This document shows, piece after piece, positions 1 to 7,124 of a stretch of 10,999 nucleotides of DNA. Source of the DNA: an uncultured Prevotella sp. GTDB lineage: Bacteria; Bacteroidota; Bacteroidia; Bacteroidales; Bacteroidaceae. A program made the translations under genes and the position numbers. The stretch lies in NCBI GenBank assembly GCA_947072805.1, contig CAMTJK010000108.1, forward strand, positions 1-10,999, read 5' to 3'. Numbering within the stretch: the stretch's first letter is position 1; every line of letters begins with the position of its first letter. Below the pieces are notes generated by a model, which worked only from the letters and a program-made list of their open reading frames with translations, did not search any database and was not told where the DNA came from.

Positions 1-274
1 ATTCGACCAAATATCTTTACAAATTAACTTTCATTAAGTGCAGTTACGAGCGCCTGATGCCTATCTTCTCTGGCAACGTGAAGCAAAACAGGAAAAGATC
101 CGGCACTGATAGCGGCTGGCTTTCTCTGCATGAAATATCCGATATAGGCTACCCGGAGCATGAAGCACTGTCATTTCTGTGTGTTTTCATCATGTATTTT
201 CCAGAAATGTAATCAAAATACTTGCAGAAAACGCCTGCCATACAAAATAATTCAGTAACTTTGTCCTCTGTGAT
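1..274 (-). pseudogene. Decayed IS982-type transposase remnant (N-terminal part), tentative
   Basis: Read on the minus strand, 274 down to about 149 encodes TEDKVTELFC followed by MAGVFCKYFD, which from memory resembles the amino terminus of Bacteroidota IS982-family transposases (KVTEIFCxxDDFCKxFD). The match then breaks: this frame stops at 149-151. Pieces reminiscent of the next transposase segments seem to lie in other frames, such as LHAPGSLYRIFHAE and, at 3-23, FVKIFGR, which recalls the LFxKxxxLGRCTG segment. No intact start codon sits at the expected place (an ATT/ATC pair near 270-280), and no terminal inverted repeat was recognised. The catalytic region would lie left of the window. 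A frameshifted, degenerate insertion-sequence relic is the best reading, but it rests on recall of the family consensus. The rest of the gene-free stretch (275-435) is AT-rich, with no gene, convincing promoter or hairpin seen. Confidence 0.38.
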
Positions 275-435
275 AATGTTGATTATTGGCTGTAATTCCT
301 TATAATTGAACACTATAAAGTTGCAGCAGTCATCTATATTCACCAAAAATACAGCTACTTATACTTCGATGAAGTAACATTGAACCTGTAAAAGAAACGC
401 TGTTCAGACCACCTTACAAAAAGACACAATCTATT

Positions 436-1026
436 ATGCACACCGACATCTGTCTGAGAAACGGAAAAATTGAAGATGCTCCACAAATTGCAAGAATGAT
501 TGTTATGGCAATGACCGATGAATGTTGCCGTCATTTTTATGGAGAGAATCATTCTGCAGACGAATTTCTACAGCTCATCACGCGTCTGGTTTCCGTCCGC
601 GACACCCAATACAGTTATGAGAACACTATCTGTGCCACCGATGGCAACGCTCCCGACAGCAGGATTGTAGGCATCAGCGTAAGCTACGACGGCGGTCGTC
701 TTGTGGAGTTACGCAAAGCCTTTCTCGATGCAGCCCTTTCGGCTTTTGGCATTGACCACAGCGGAATGAGCAACGAAACAGAAGCCGGCGAGCTGTACCT
801 TGACTCACTTGCCGTCTTACCCGAATATCGCGGAAGAGGTATTGCCAAGATGCTACTAAAAGCTACCGCCGAGAAAGCACGTCGGTCAGGCTGTGGACCT
901 CTCGGACTGCTTGTAGACGAGGGTAATCCACGTGCCGAACGCCTTTACACTGCCGTCGGATTCAAACACGTAGGCAACAACAGTTGGGGCGGACACGCCA
1001 TGAAACATCTACAGCTGTCCATCTAA
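436..1026 (+). CDS. GNAT-family N-acetyltransferase
   Basis: A 196-residue cytoplasmic protein of the GNAT fold, expected to transfer an acetyl group from acetyl-CoA to an amine. The acetyl-CoA pyrophosphate loop is clear at residues 122-141: LDSLAVLPEYRGRGIAKMLL contains the R/Q-x-x-G-x-G/A signature (R132, G133, G135, A137). The C-terminal motif B follows at about 165-180, NPRAERLYTAVGFKHVG. The amino terminus has an IEDAPQIARMIVMAM helix typical of the fold, after a first beta strand. There is no signal peptide. ATG at 436 is the only ATG start in this frame before an upstream in-frame stop at 370-372. The acceptor substrate cannot be deduced. The gene stands alone: 142 nt separate it from the next gene, so its neighbours say little about its role. 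Confidence 0.9.
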   Translation: MHTDICLRNGKIEDAPQIARMIVMAMTDECCRHFYGENHSADEFLQLITRLVSVRDTQYSYENTICATDGNAPDSRIVGISVSYDGGRLVELRKAFLDAALSAFGIDHSGMSNETEAGELYLDSLAVLPEYRGRGIAKMLLKATAEKARRSGCGPLGLLVDEGNPRAERLYTAVGFKHVGNNSWGGHAMKHLQLSI

Positions 1027-1168
1027 AAAACGAATCAGGTTGTACTTGTATAAAACTATATAAAACATACCTGCAACGCCACAAACTACATACCGCACAG
1101 TTTACATGGTGTCCGACAAACCAACCAATCGCTGAAACAAACAAAAGAACACAATCAAAAATATCATC

Positions 1169-1978
1169 ATGAAAAGAGACATTATCTGCATCATGCTATG
1201 CGTGCTGACAGCCATTCCGGCCCTGTCGCAAACAACGTTTACCCACCCATGGCAGGGTAAAAAAGTGGCATATTTCGGAGATTCCATAACAGACCCGCGC
1301 AACAAGGCATCAAAAAACAAGTACTGGTCCTATCTGCAAGAGTGGCTTGGCATCACGCCGTACGTCTATGGAGTGAGCGGCAGACAATGGAACGACATAC
1401 CGAGACAGGCCAACCAACTGAAGAGCGACCACGGCGATGACTTCGATGCCATAATGATTTTCGTAGGAACCAACGATTACAACAATGCCGTTCCACTCGG
1501 TACATGGTACGAAGAGAAGATGGAAAAAACAGACTACGGTCATGGCTATGTGAAGCGCAGCGAAGACCGTCTGAGACGTTATCCGTGCATGACAAACTCA
1601 ACCTACCGCGGACGCATCAACATTGCGCTGGATTCGCTGAAGCGCATGTTCCCCACCAAGCAGATTGTTGTGCTCACGCCCATCCATCGCGCAGGATTTT
1701 ACCACAACGAAAAGAACTGGCAAGTGCCAGAAGACTACATAAACCGCTGCGGTGAATATATAGACAGTTACGTTAATGCCGTGAAAGAAGCCGGCAACGT
1801 ATGGGCTGTGCCGGTCATTGACCTCAACTCCACCTGCGGTCTCTTTCCCCTTGAAGACTCACACGCACAATATTTTAACCGCGCCGACACCGACAGGCTT
1901 CACCCCAACGACAAAGGGCACGAACGCATGGCACGCACTCTTATGTATCAGCTGCTTTCACTGCCTTGCGTTTTCTGA
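1169..1978 (+). CDS. Secreted SGNH/GDSL-family hydrolase (esterase-like)
   Basis: A 269-residue hydrolase with an amino-terminal signal peptide (about residues 1-20, KRD then a hydrophobic stretch ending PALS before Q21), so it probably works in the periplasm or outside the cell. The SGNH catalytic blocks are visible: GDSITD with nucleophile S39 (block I), GVSGRQW around residue 68-74 (block II, oxyanion glycine), GTND at 100-103 with N102 (block III), and DRLHPND with D242 and H245 (block V). The family removes acyl groups, often acetyl, from carbohydrates or lipids. The exact substrate is not predictable here. The mature protein is a single domain of usual length, with no carbohydrate-binding module. 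It is followed after 75 nt by lutA; a functional link with lactate oxidation is not obvious, and they may share transcription only by chance. Confidence 0.9.
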   Translation: MKRDIICIMLCVLTAIPALSQTTFTHPWQGKKVAYFGDSITDPRNKASKNKYWSYLQEWLGITPYVYGVSGRQWNDIPRQANQLKSDHGDDFDAIMIFVGTNDYNNAVPLGTWYEEKMEKTDYGHGYVKRSEDRLRRYPCMTNSTYRGRINIALDSLKRMFPTKQIVVLTPIHRAGFYHNEKNWQVPEDYINRCGEYIDSYVNAVKEAGNVWAVPVIDLNSTCGLFPLEDSHAQYFNRADTDRLHPNDKGHERMARTLMYQLLSLPCVF

Positions 1979-2053
1979 TGCTGCTTCGGTACGCCTCACT
2001 AATATCCATACATTATTATATATAGAGAACAAACAAAAACAAATACCCTCAAT

Positions 2054-2788
2054 ATGAAAATAGGTCTATTCATACCCTGTTATGTAGATGCGCTATACCC
2101 CGAAGTAGGCGTTGCCACTTACCGGTTGCTCACATCTCTCGGTCTTGATGTTGAATATCCGCTTAACCAAACCTGCTGCGGACAGCCCATGGCGAATGCC
2201 GGTTTTGAGACGATGGCAGAGACAATGGCAGACAAGATGGACAAGCTGTTTGCCGGATTCGACCATGTAGTGGCGCCATCTGCCAGCTGTGCGGCTTTCG
2301 TAAAGCTCAATTATCCTCACATTCTGAAAGGCAAGCACGAGTGCATCACTTCAAAGAAGATTACCGATGTGGTGGAGTTTCTACACGATGTACTGCAGGT
2401 GAAGTCGCTTCCTTCAAGATTTCCTCATGTAGTAAGCATCCACAACTCCTGCCACGGGGTCAGAGAGCTTGGACTGTCATCACCAAGCGAGCGCAACATT
2501 CCACGCTATTCCAAAATCAAGGACCTGCTCTCGCTCGTTGAAGGCATTACCATCAAAGAGCCCGAGCGCCCCGACGAGTGTTGCGGTTTCGGCGGAATGT
2601 TCTCCGTAGAAAAGCCCGACATATCCGTGCGCATGGGAACCGACAAGCTGGAACGCCACATAGCCACAGGTGCCGAGTTTATCACCGGCCCCGACAGTTC
2701 CTGCCTTATGCACATGCAAGGCATTGCCCGCCGTCTCAACAAGCCTATAAAATTCATTCACGTGGCTGAAATTCTCGCCGGCGAATAG
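2054..2788 (+). CDS. lutA: Lactate utilization protein LutA, CCG-domain subunit of L-lactate dehydrogenase complex
   Basis: LutA (YkgE-type) is one of three subunits of the LutABC iron-sulfur complex, which oxidises L-lactate to pyruvate in the cytoplasm. The 244-residue product has two CCG domains, the cysteine-rich repeats also found in heterodisulfide reductase HdrB and glycolate oxidase GlcF. In repeat one C9, C41-C42-G43 and C79 are present (FIPCYVD, TCCGQP, SASC). In repeat two C133, C176-C177-G178 and C217 are present (HNSCHG, ECCGFGG, SSC). All the usual cluster-ligand cysteines are therefore intact, and length is normal for the family. ATG 2054 begins the expected MKIGLFIPCY start. 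lutB follows after 38 nt on the same strand and lutC after that, the standard gene order. No clear TAnnTTTG promoter was found in the 75 nt upstream. Confidence 0.96.
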   Translation: MKIGLFIPCYVDALYPEVGVATYRLLTSLGLDVEYPLNQTCCGQPMANAGFETMAETMADKMDKLFAGFDHVVAPSASCAAFVKLNYPHILKGKHECITSKKITDVVEFLHDVLQVKSLPSRFPHVVSIHNSCHGVRELGLSSPSERNIPRYSKIKDLLSLVEGITIKEPERPDECCGFGGMFSVEKPDISVRMGTDKLERHIATGAEFITGPDSSCLMHMQGIARRLNKPIKFIHVAEILAGE

Positions 2789-2826
2789 GATTCATTCCAC
2801 CCATAACAACAAAACATTATTCAGAT

Positions 2827-4230
2827 ATGAGTACAAACGACAACAATCATAGCGCAACATCCGGCAGCAGCAACGGCAACAAGGGTTACAAACTGTCTAA
2901 CGTGAAATGGCACGACGCCACATTCTGGTCGGTACGCACCAAGCGCGACACGATGGCAATGGGGCTCGACGAGTGGGAAGAGCTACGCGAAGCAGCAAGC
3001 AACATAAAGAAACACACCATAACACACCTCGACACCTATCTCGACATGTTCTCGGCAGCTGCAGAACGCAACGGAGTCATAGTGCATTGGGCGAAAGACG
3101 CCGCAGAATTCAACGCCACCGTCCTGCAAATACTCCGCGACCACGATGTGAAGAAGATGGTAAAGAGCAAATCCATGCTCACAGAAGAATGTGAGATGAA
3201 CCCCTTCCTTGAGCGTAACGGCATAGAAGTGGTTGAGACCGACCTCGGCGAGCGTATCATCCAGCTCATGAAGCAGAAGCCGAGCCACATCGTCATGCCT
3301 GCCATACACATCACTCAAGAAGAAGTGGGCAAACTCTTTGAAGAGAAACTCGGCAGCGAACCCGGCAACAGCGACCCCACCTACCTCACCTATTGTGCAC
3401 GCATGAGCCTCCGCAACGAGTTCATGACAGCCGGTGCCGGTATGACCGGTGCCAACTTTGGCGTGGCTGCCACCGGCGATATCGTGGTATGTACCAATGA
3501 AGGCAATGCAGACATGTCCACATCCATGCCCAAACTACACATCGCAGCCATGGGTATAGAAAAGATTGTGCCCGACTATCAGTCGCTTGCCGTATTCCAA
3601 CGGCTGCTCTGCCGCAGCGGTACAGGTCAGCCTACCACTACATTTACATCCCACTTCCGCAAGGCACGTCCGGGAGCTGAGATGCACATCATTCTCGTAG
3701 ACAACGGACGCAGCGACATAATTGCCGATGCCGAGCACTGGCAGACACTGAAATGTCTGCGTTGCGGAGCCTGCATGAACACGTGTCCCGTATACAGACG
3801 CAGCGGAGGATACTCCTATTCCTACTTTATTCCCGGTCCGATAGGCATCAATCTCGGCATGCTTCGCAACCGCCACAGCTATTCCGACAATGTCAGCGCT
3901 TGTTCCCTGTGCTGTTCGTGTGACAACGTGTGTCCCGCAAAGGTAAACCTCTCGGAACAAATATATCTCTGGCGCCAGCAACTCGATTCCCTCGGCGAAG
4001 CCAATGCCACAAAGAAAGCCATGAGTAGCGGAATGAAAATAATATTCGACCGTCCTGCACTCTACCGCACAGCCTTGCGCTTTGCCCCTCTCGCCAACCA
4101 CGCCCCGAGATTTGCCGTGTACAACGGCCTTAACGCATGGGGTAAAGGGCGCGAGATTCCGGTTTTTGCTGCCGAATCGTTCCACTCCATCTGGCAGAAA
4201 GGAAAGATTGCCGAATGGAAAAAGAAATGA
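2827..4230 (+). CDS. lutB: Lactate utilization iron-sulfur protein LutB
   Basis: LutB (YkgF-type) is the large subunit of the lactate-oxidising complex. Residues about 60-300 form the LUD domain, with the hallmark GANFGVAATGDIVVCTNEGN at 208-227 and VDNGRSDI at 291-298. Two ferredoxin-type [4Fe-4S] motifs follow: C310-x2-C313-x2-C316-x3-C320-P and C359-x2-C362-x2-C365-x3-C369-P. The C-terminal region ends with a basic tail after PVFAAESFHSIW, a conserved feature of the family. At 467 residues it is of normal length. The first 20 or so residues are an Asn/Ser/Gly-rich tail (NNHSATSGSSNGNKG) that I do not recall in Bacillus LutB; the family match begins around residue 34. It lies between lutA (38 nt) and lutC (56 nt to the preferred start). 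Confidence 0.96.
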   Translation: MSTNDNNHSATSGSSNGNKGYKLSNVKWHDATFWSVRTKRDTMAMGLDEWEELREAASNIKKHTITHLDTYLDMFSAAAERNGVIVHWAKDAAEFNATVLQILRDHDVKKMVKSKSMLTEECEMNPFLERNGIEVVETDLGERIIQLMKQKPSHIVMPAIHITQEEVGKLFEEKLGSEPGNSDPTYLTYCARMSLRNEFMTAGAGMTGANFGVAATGDIVVCTNEGNADMSTSMPKLHIAAMGIEKIVPDYQSLAVFQRLLCRSGTGQPTTTFTSHFRKARPGAEMHIILVDNGRSDIIADAEHWQTLKCLRCGACMNTCPVYRRSGGYSYSYFIPGPIGINLGMLRNRHSYSDNVSACSLCCSCDNVCPAKVNLSEQIYLWRQQLDSLGEANATKKAMSSGMKIIFDRPALYRTALRFAPLANHAPRFAVYNGLNAWGKGREIPVFAAESFHSIWQKGKIAEWKKK

Positions 4231-4286
4231 GGCTCGCATGCTTCAAACTATAACGAATGACGAACAACAGACTAAAAAACATCGAG

Positions 4287-4868
4287 ATGAGCAGAAAAGA
4301 AGATATACTGGCAAAGATAAAAGCCAACATCCGTGAAACTTACGATATGCCGCGGCTTGACGGCATTAAAGGCATAACCTACGACGACAAGGTGAAACAG
4401 TTTATGGAAATGACAACCACCGTGGGTGGAAAGGCCGTTCTGGCAGACAAAGACACTGATATCAACAAGCTGATTCGCGAACTCTATCCGGACGCCAAAG
4501 AGATAGCGTCAAACGTGGAAGGCATCACCATTGCCACGCGCAACCCTGACACCGTGGCTGAAGCATCTGAACTGAACGGTACCGACGTGGCTGTGTTACG
4601 CGGCGAGGTGGCTGTGGCGGAAAACGGCTGCATATGGATTCCGCAGACGATGAAAGAGAAGGCAGTGTGCTTCATTTCCGAATATCTGGTGATAATAACC
4701 GACCGCGAAAGCATAGTAAACAACATGCACGAGGCTTACGCACGCATAGAAATGCCGGACTACGGATACGGATGCTTCATCAGCGGACCGTCTAAAACAG
4801 CCGATATAGCACAGGCTCTCGTAATGGGAGCACAGGCTGCAAGGGGCGTAACGGTGATTATCCGGTAA
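4287..4868 (+). CDS. lutC: Lactate utilization protein LutC (LUD domain)
   Basis: LutC (YkgG-type) is the third component of the LutABC complex. The 193-residue product is a LUD-domain protein: LRGEVAVAENGCIWI (about residues 104-118) corresponds to the family's A-E-x-G strand-turn, and ISGPSKTADIAQALVMGAQA near 165-184 corresponds to the conserved GxSxTADIE...GxHGP motif. The terminal HGP of the usual motif is replaced by QAARG. I chose ATG 4287 because MSRKEDILAKIKANI is the normal family start. An upstream in-frame ATG at 4257 would add ten residues (MTNNRLKNIE) with no family similarity. The protein is shorter than the Bacillus version of about 240 residues, as I recall it. It ends the operon, with a terminator 54 nt downstream of the stop. 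Confidence 0.94.
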   Translation: MSRKEDILAKIKANIRETYDMPRLDGIKGITYDDKVKQFMEMTTTVGGKAVLADKDTDINKLIRELYPDAKEIASNVEGITIATRNPDTVAEASELNGTDVAVLRGEVAVAENGCIWIPQTMKEKAVCFISEYLVIITDRESIVNNMHEAYARIEMPDYGYGCFISGPSKTADIAQALVMGAQAARGVTVIIR

Positions 4869-4921
4869 CAACCGGTACGGAAACGCCGTATGCCGGTGCG
4901 GCAACCACTACACAGACTTAC

Positions 4922-4980
4922 AAACGAGCCATACTGTATAACCAAAATCGCAGAATGAAAAAACGGTATGGCTCGTTTTT
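4922..4980 (+). terminator. Rho-independent terminator of the lutABC operon
   Basis: AAACGAGCCATAC at 4922-4934 pairs perfectly with GTATGGCTCGTTT at 4966-4978. Three more pairs (one G-U) extend the stem inward to 4937/4963, making 16 pairs around a 25-nt A-rich loop. The right arm runs directly into TTTTT (4976-4980). It lies 54 nt after the lutC stop and upstream of the next promoter, so it separates the lactate operon from the surface operon. Confidence 0.88.
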
Positions 4981-5046
4981 ACTGTTAAATTAGCACAAAA
5001 ACATAGGCGAAAACGCAAAACCAACCACTTTGATATTGTTTTTTGG

Positions 5047-5054
5047 TACTTTTG
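5047..5054 (+). promoter_or_regulatory. Bacteroidota-type -7 promoter element (TACTTTTG)
   Basis: TACTTTTG at 5047-5054 matches the TAnnTTTG -7 consensus used by the primary sigma factor of this phylum. It lies 29 nt upstream of the ATG at 5084 and after the lutC terminator, giving a short leader. A TTTG at 5029-5032 could serve as the -33 box, but the 14-nt gap is shorter than the usual 19-21 nt, so the -33 element is uncertain. Its position inside the longest possible open frame supports the downstream start codon at 5084. Confidence 0.62.
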
Positions 5055-5083
5055 CATTGCGAACAAGATTATTATTTCAGGTA

Positions 5084-6262
5084 ATGAGAGTGCCAAAACT
5101 ATTTTACTTCGTCGTATTGAGCACGCTTTTATCGTCGTGCTTCAAAGACGAACCGCTTAATGCCGAGTGTGACATCGAGACGGCATGGGTACATACCGAC
5201 AATCCTACAAACGTTTTTTTCAACAATACCGACACACTGATCAATGTGCTCTCGGACGCAGAACACATAGTATTTACGGTGCGTCCTGGTGCAGATGTAA
5301 GCGCCATGTCACCGCAATTCAAGATAACAGACGGTGCAACGATTGTTCCGGAAAGCGGCAGCACACATGATTTCAGCAACAACCAAAGCGTGACATACAC
5401 CGTAACATCAGAAGACGGCAAGTGGAACCGCAAATACTGCGTGTCGTTTGAAGAACCCAAAATGTACGGAAGCGGTATCATCATAACCTACAACTTTGAA
5501 GATTACAAGCTATACGTGGAGCCTAACTACGGCATTACAAAATACTACGAGTGGAGAGAAGTGGCTGCCGACGGCTCCATTCTCAACATTTGGGCAACGG
5601 GCAATGCCGGATACAGTCTTGCCAAAGGCAATTCTGCCCCCGAAGACTATCCCACGGCACCGCTTCCTGACGGTTACGATGGTGCCGGAGTATGTCTTAC
5701 CACACGCAACACAGGTACATGGGGCGCCACCATGCGCATGCCTATAGCAGCGGGCAACCTCTTCCTCGGCACATTCGATGCAAGCAAGGCCATAAGCAGC
5801 AAGGGTATGCTGTCCACCAACTTCGGAATACGCTTCAACAAAGAACCGATAAGGCTGCGCGGCTACTACAAATACAAGCCGGGAGAGTTTTATCAAGATG
5901 TCAATCTCAACGTTATAGAAGGACGACGCGACACTGCCGACATCTACGCCGTGCTATACCGCAATCATGATGTGCAGGGCAACGAGGTTGTGCTGCACGG
6001 CGACGACGTAATGACAAATGAAAACATCGTTGCTCTTGCCCACGTGAACAATATGACAGAGACCGACGAATGGCTCCATTTCGAAGCCACGTTCGACTAT
6101 CAAGAGCCCATCGACTTAGCTCTTCTGTCGGAATTCGGATACAATCTCACCATCGTCTTCTCATCAAGTCGTGGCGGAGCCAAATTCCAAGGTGCTGTAG
6201 GCAGCAGGCTCTGCATAGACAAGGTAACATTAGAATGCAAACAAAACAACGACATCAAATGA
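5084..6262 (+). CDS. PCMD-domain surface lipoprotein (putative carbohydrate-binding)
   Basis: A 392-residue lipoprotein. The signal peptide has a basic start, a hydrophobic core and the lipobox LSSC, with lipidated C19. KDE at 21-23, just after the cysteine, resembles the acidic surface-export signal of Bacteroidota lipoproteins, so display outside the outer membrane is likely. Residues about 60-125 resemble an Ig-like module (ITDGATIVPESG, DFSNNQSVTYTVTSEDGKW). Residues about 130-388 form a PCMD (putative carbohydrate metabolism) jelly-roll domain, with NFEDYK, YYEW, a TGN segment, and the terminal LCIDKVTLE. This two-part plan matches what I recall of Bacteroides BT2081. No catalytic residues can be assigned, so a binding role is inferred. 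ATG 5084 is preferred over a TTG at 5030 because it directly precedes the lipoprotein signal and follows the -7 element. The stop overlaps the next gene by four bases (ATGA). Confidence 0.87.
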   Translation: MRVPKLFYFVVLSTLLSSCFKDEPLNAECDIETAWVHTDNPTNVFFNNTDTLINVLSDAEHIVFTVRPGADVSAMSPQFKITDGATIVPESGSTHDFSNNQSVTYTVTSEDGKWNRKYCVSFEEPKMYGSGIIITYNFEDYKLYVEPNYGITKYYEWREVAADGSILNIWATGNAGYSLAKGNSAPEDYPTAPLPDGYDGAGVCLTTRNTGTWGATMRMPIAAGNLFLGTFDASKAISSKGMLSTNFGIRFNKEPIRLRGYYKYKPGEFYQDVNLNVIEGRRDTADIYAVLYRNHDVQGNEVVLHGDDVMTNENIVALAHVNNMTETDEWLHFEATFDYQEPIDLALLSEFGYNLTIVFSSSRGGAKFQGAVGSRLCIDKVTLECKQNNDIK

Positions 6263-7014
6263 CACTACGCATCATAACGGCAAGCCTTATCGTTGCGATG
6301 GCAGCAATAGCCTCACACGCCAAAGGCCTAACCGAAGACCTAAACTACAACGTACGGCTCGGTTATAGCATAGGCGGTACCGCTCCCGTGGGAATGCCCG
6401 CTACCATCAGAAAACTTAACAGCTACGACTTCCAACCCAACATCTCGTTCTGCTTTGACGTGCAAAAACCCATATACGGACGTTTCGGCGTGCTCACAGG
6501 ACTGCATCTCGAGAACAAAGGCATGAAGGTGGATGCCACGGTGAAGAATTACCACATGGAAATAGAACAGGACGGCAACACCCTGCAAGGCTACTTCACC
6601 GGACGCAACATAACAAAGGTTGAGGAATGGCTCATCACCCTTCCCATCATGGCTACAATGCAGTTGGGCAAAGGCGTAATGCTGAAGCTCGGTCCATACG
6701 TGTCTTACGTGATGTCCAAAGACTTTGAAGGTGAGGTCTACAACGGGTATCTGCGCAACAACACGCCCACCGGAACGAAGATAAACTTCGGTACGGAGAG
6801 CGATGAGCGCGGTACCTTCGACTTCTCGTCAGACATGCGGCACTGGCAGGTGGGCATAGACTTCGGCGCCGACTGGTACTTCTGCCGCCGATGGGGCGTA
6901 TATGCCGACATAACATGGGGTGTTACCGGCATTCACAAGAGCGACTTCAAGACCATAGAACAGACACTCTACCCCATCTTCGGCACACTTGGTGTAACAT
7001 ACAAGCTGAAATGA
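6259..7014 (+). CDS. Small outer-membrane beta-barrel protein (porin-like)
   Basis: A 251-residue protein with a signal peptide (TLRIITASLIVAMAAIASHA, cleavage after A21). The mature part consists of alternating amphipathic strands typical of an outer-membrane beta-barrel of the OMP_b-brl type: NVRLGYSIGG, GRFGVLTGLHLENKGM, WLITLPIMATMQLG, VMLKLGPYVSYVM, WQVGIDFGADWYF, WGVYADITWGVTGI, and a last strand FGTLGVTYKLK with a terminal aromatic/hydrophobic pattern. Length suggests about eight to ten strands, a small barrel without a plug domain, so it is not a TonB-dependent SusC-like transporter. The ATG at 6259 overlaps the upstream lipoprotein stop as ATGA and is preferred because the signal peptide starts there; the frame is open further upstream but that part is the lipoprotein gene. 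It is probably translationally coupled to, and partners, that lipoprotein. Confidence 0.85.
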   Translation: MTLRIITASLIVAMAAIASHAKGLTEDLNYNVRLGYSIGGTAPVGMPATIRKLNSYDFQPNISFCFDVQKPIYGRFGVLTGLHLENKGMKVDATVKNYHMEIEQDGNTLQGYFTGRNITKVEEWLITLPIMATMQLGKGVMLKLGPYVSYVMSKDFEGEVYNGYLRNNTPTGTKINFGTESDERGTFDFSSDMRHWQVGIDFGADWYFCRRWGVYADITWGVTGIHKSDFKTIEQTLYPIFGTLGVTYKLK

Positions 7015-7066
7015 CCATCCTCCGTCTGCTACAAACGCAGACCGGACAACGGTAACTTATAAATTA

Positions 7067-7074
7067 TACCTTTA
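7067..7074 (+). promoter_or_regulatory. Possible weak -7 element upstream of the calycin/PCMD gene
   Basis: TACCTTTA matches seven of eight positions of TAnnTTTG, 50 nt before the ATG at 7125, in the AT-rich 110-nt spacer after the barrel gene. No well-placed TTTG -33 box was seen. A small imperfect hairpin (GTCTGC 7024-7029 / GCAGAC 7037-7042) lies just upstream but has no T-run. The next gene may therefore be read both from the operon promoter and from an internal start. Confidence 0.28.
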
Positions 7075-7124
7075 GGCATTGAATTCAGGAAATAATTATT
7101 TTACCAAAAAAGAAAGGGCTAATT

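Noticed and set aside
3..212. Plus-strand frame open from the left edge to a TAA at 210-212 (69 codons), containing SGWLSLHEISDIGYPEHEAL.
   Set aside because: I do not recognise the protein. An open frame of this length can occur by chance in one of six frames, and the minus strand shows a better, although degenerate, transposase-like signal. Sequence left of the window is needed to decide.
256..263. TAACTTTG, a perfect match to TAnnTTTG on the plus strand upstream of the GNAT gene.
   Set aside because: It lies inside the minus-strand TEDKVTE coding remnant, is 170 bases from the GNAT start and has no convincing -33 box, so a chance match is more likely.
1027..1168. Search of the GNAT/SGNH spacer for a promoter, terminator or small gene.
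   Set aside because: The spacer is AT-rich but no stem with a T-run and no exact TAnnTTTG element was found; short open frames here overlap the gene ends and look like noise.
3535..4239. Long open frame of 234 codons on the minus strand opposite lutB.
   Set aside because: It is a mirror of the strongly conserved LutB coding frame, has no recognisable domain and no sign of its own expression.
5030..5083. TTG start at 5030 for the lipoprotein, adding 18 residues.
   Set aside because: It lies upstream of and across the -7 element and would spoil the lipoprotein signal peptide; ATG 5084 fits both.
6070..6258. Upstream extension of the barrel gene frame to an ATG at 6070.
   Set aside because: This part is entirely within the lipoprotein gene and is not protein-like; the signal peptide and ATGA overlap point to ATG 6259.
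7024..7042. Six-pair hairpin (GTCTGC / GCAGAC) after the barrel gene, considered as a terminator.
   Set aside because: No T-run follows and the stem is short, so it would be a weak terminator at best; transcription probably continues into the next gene.
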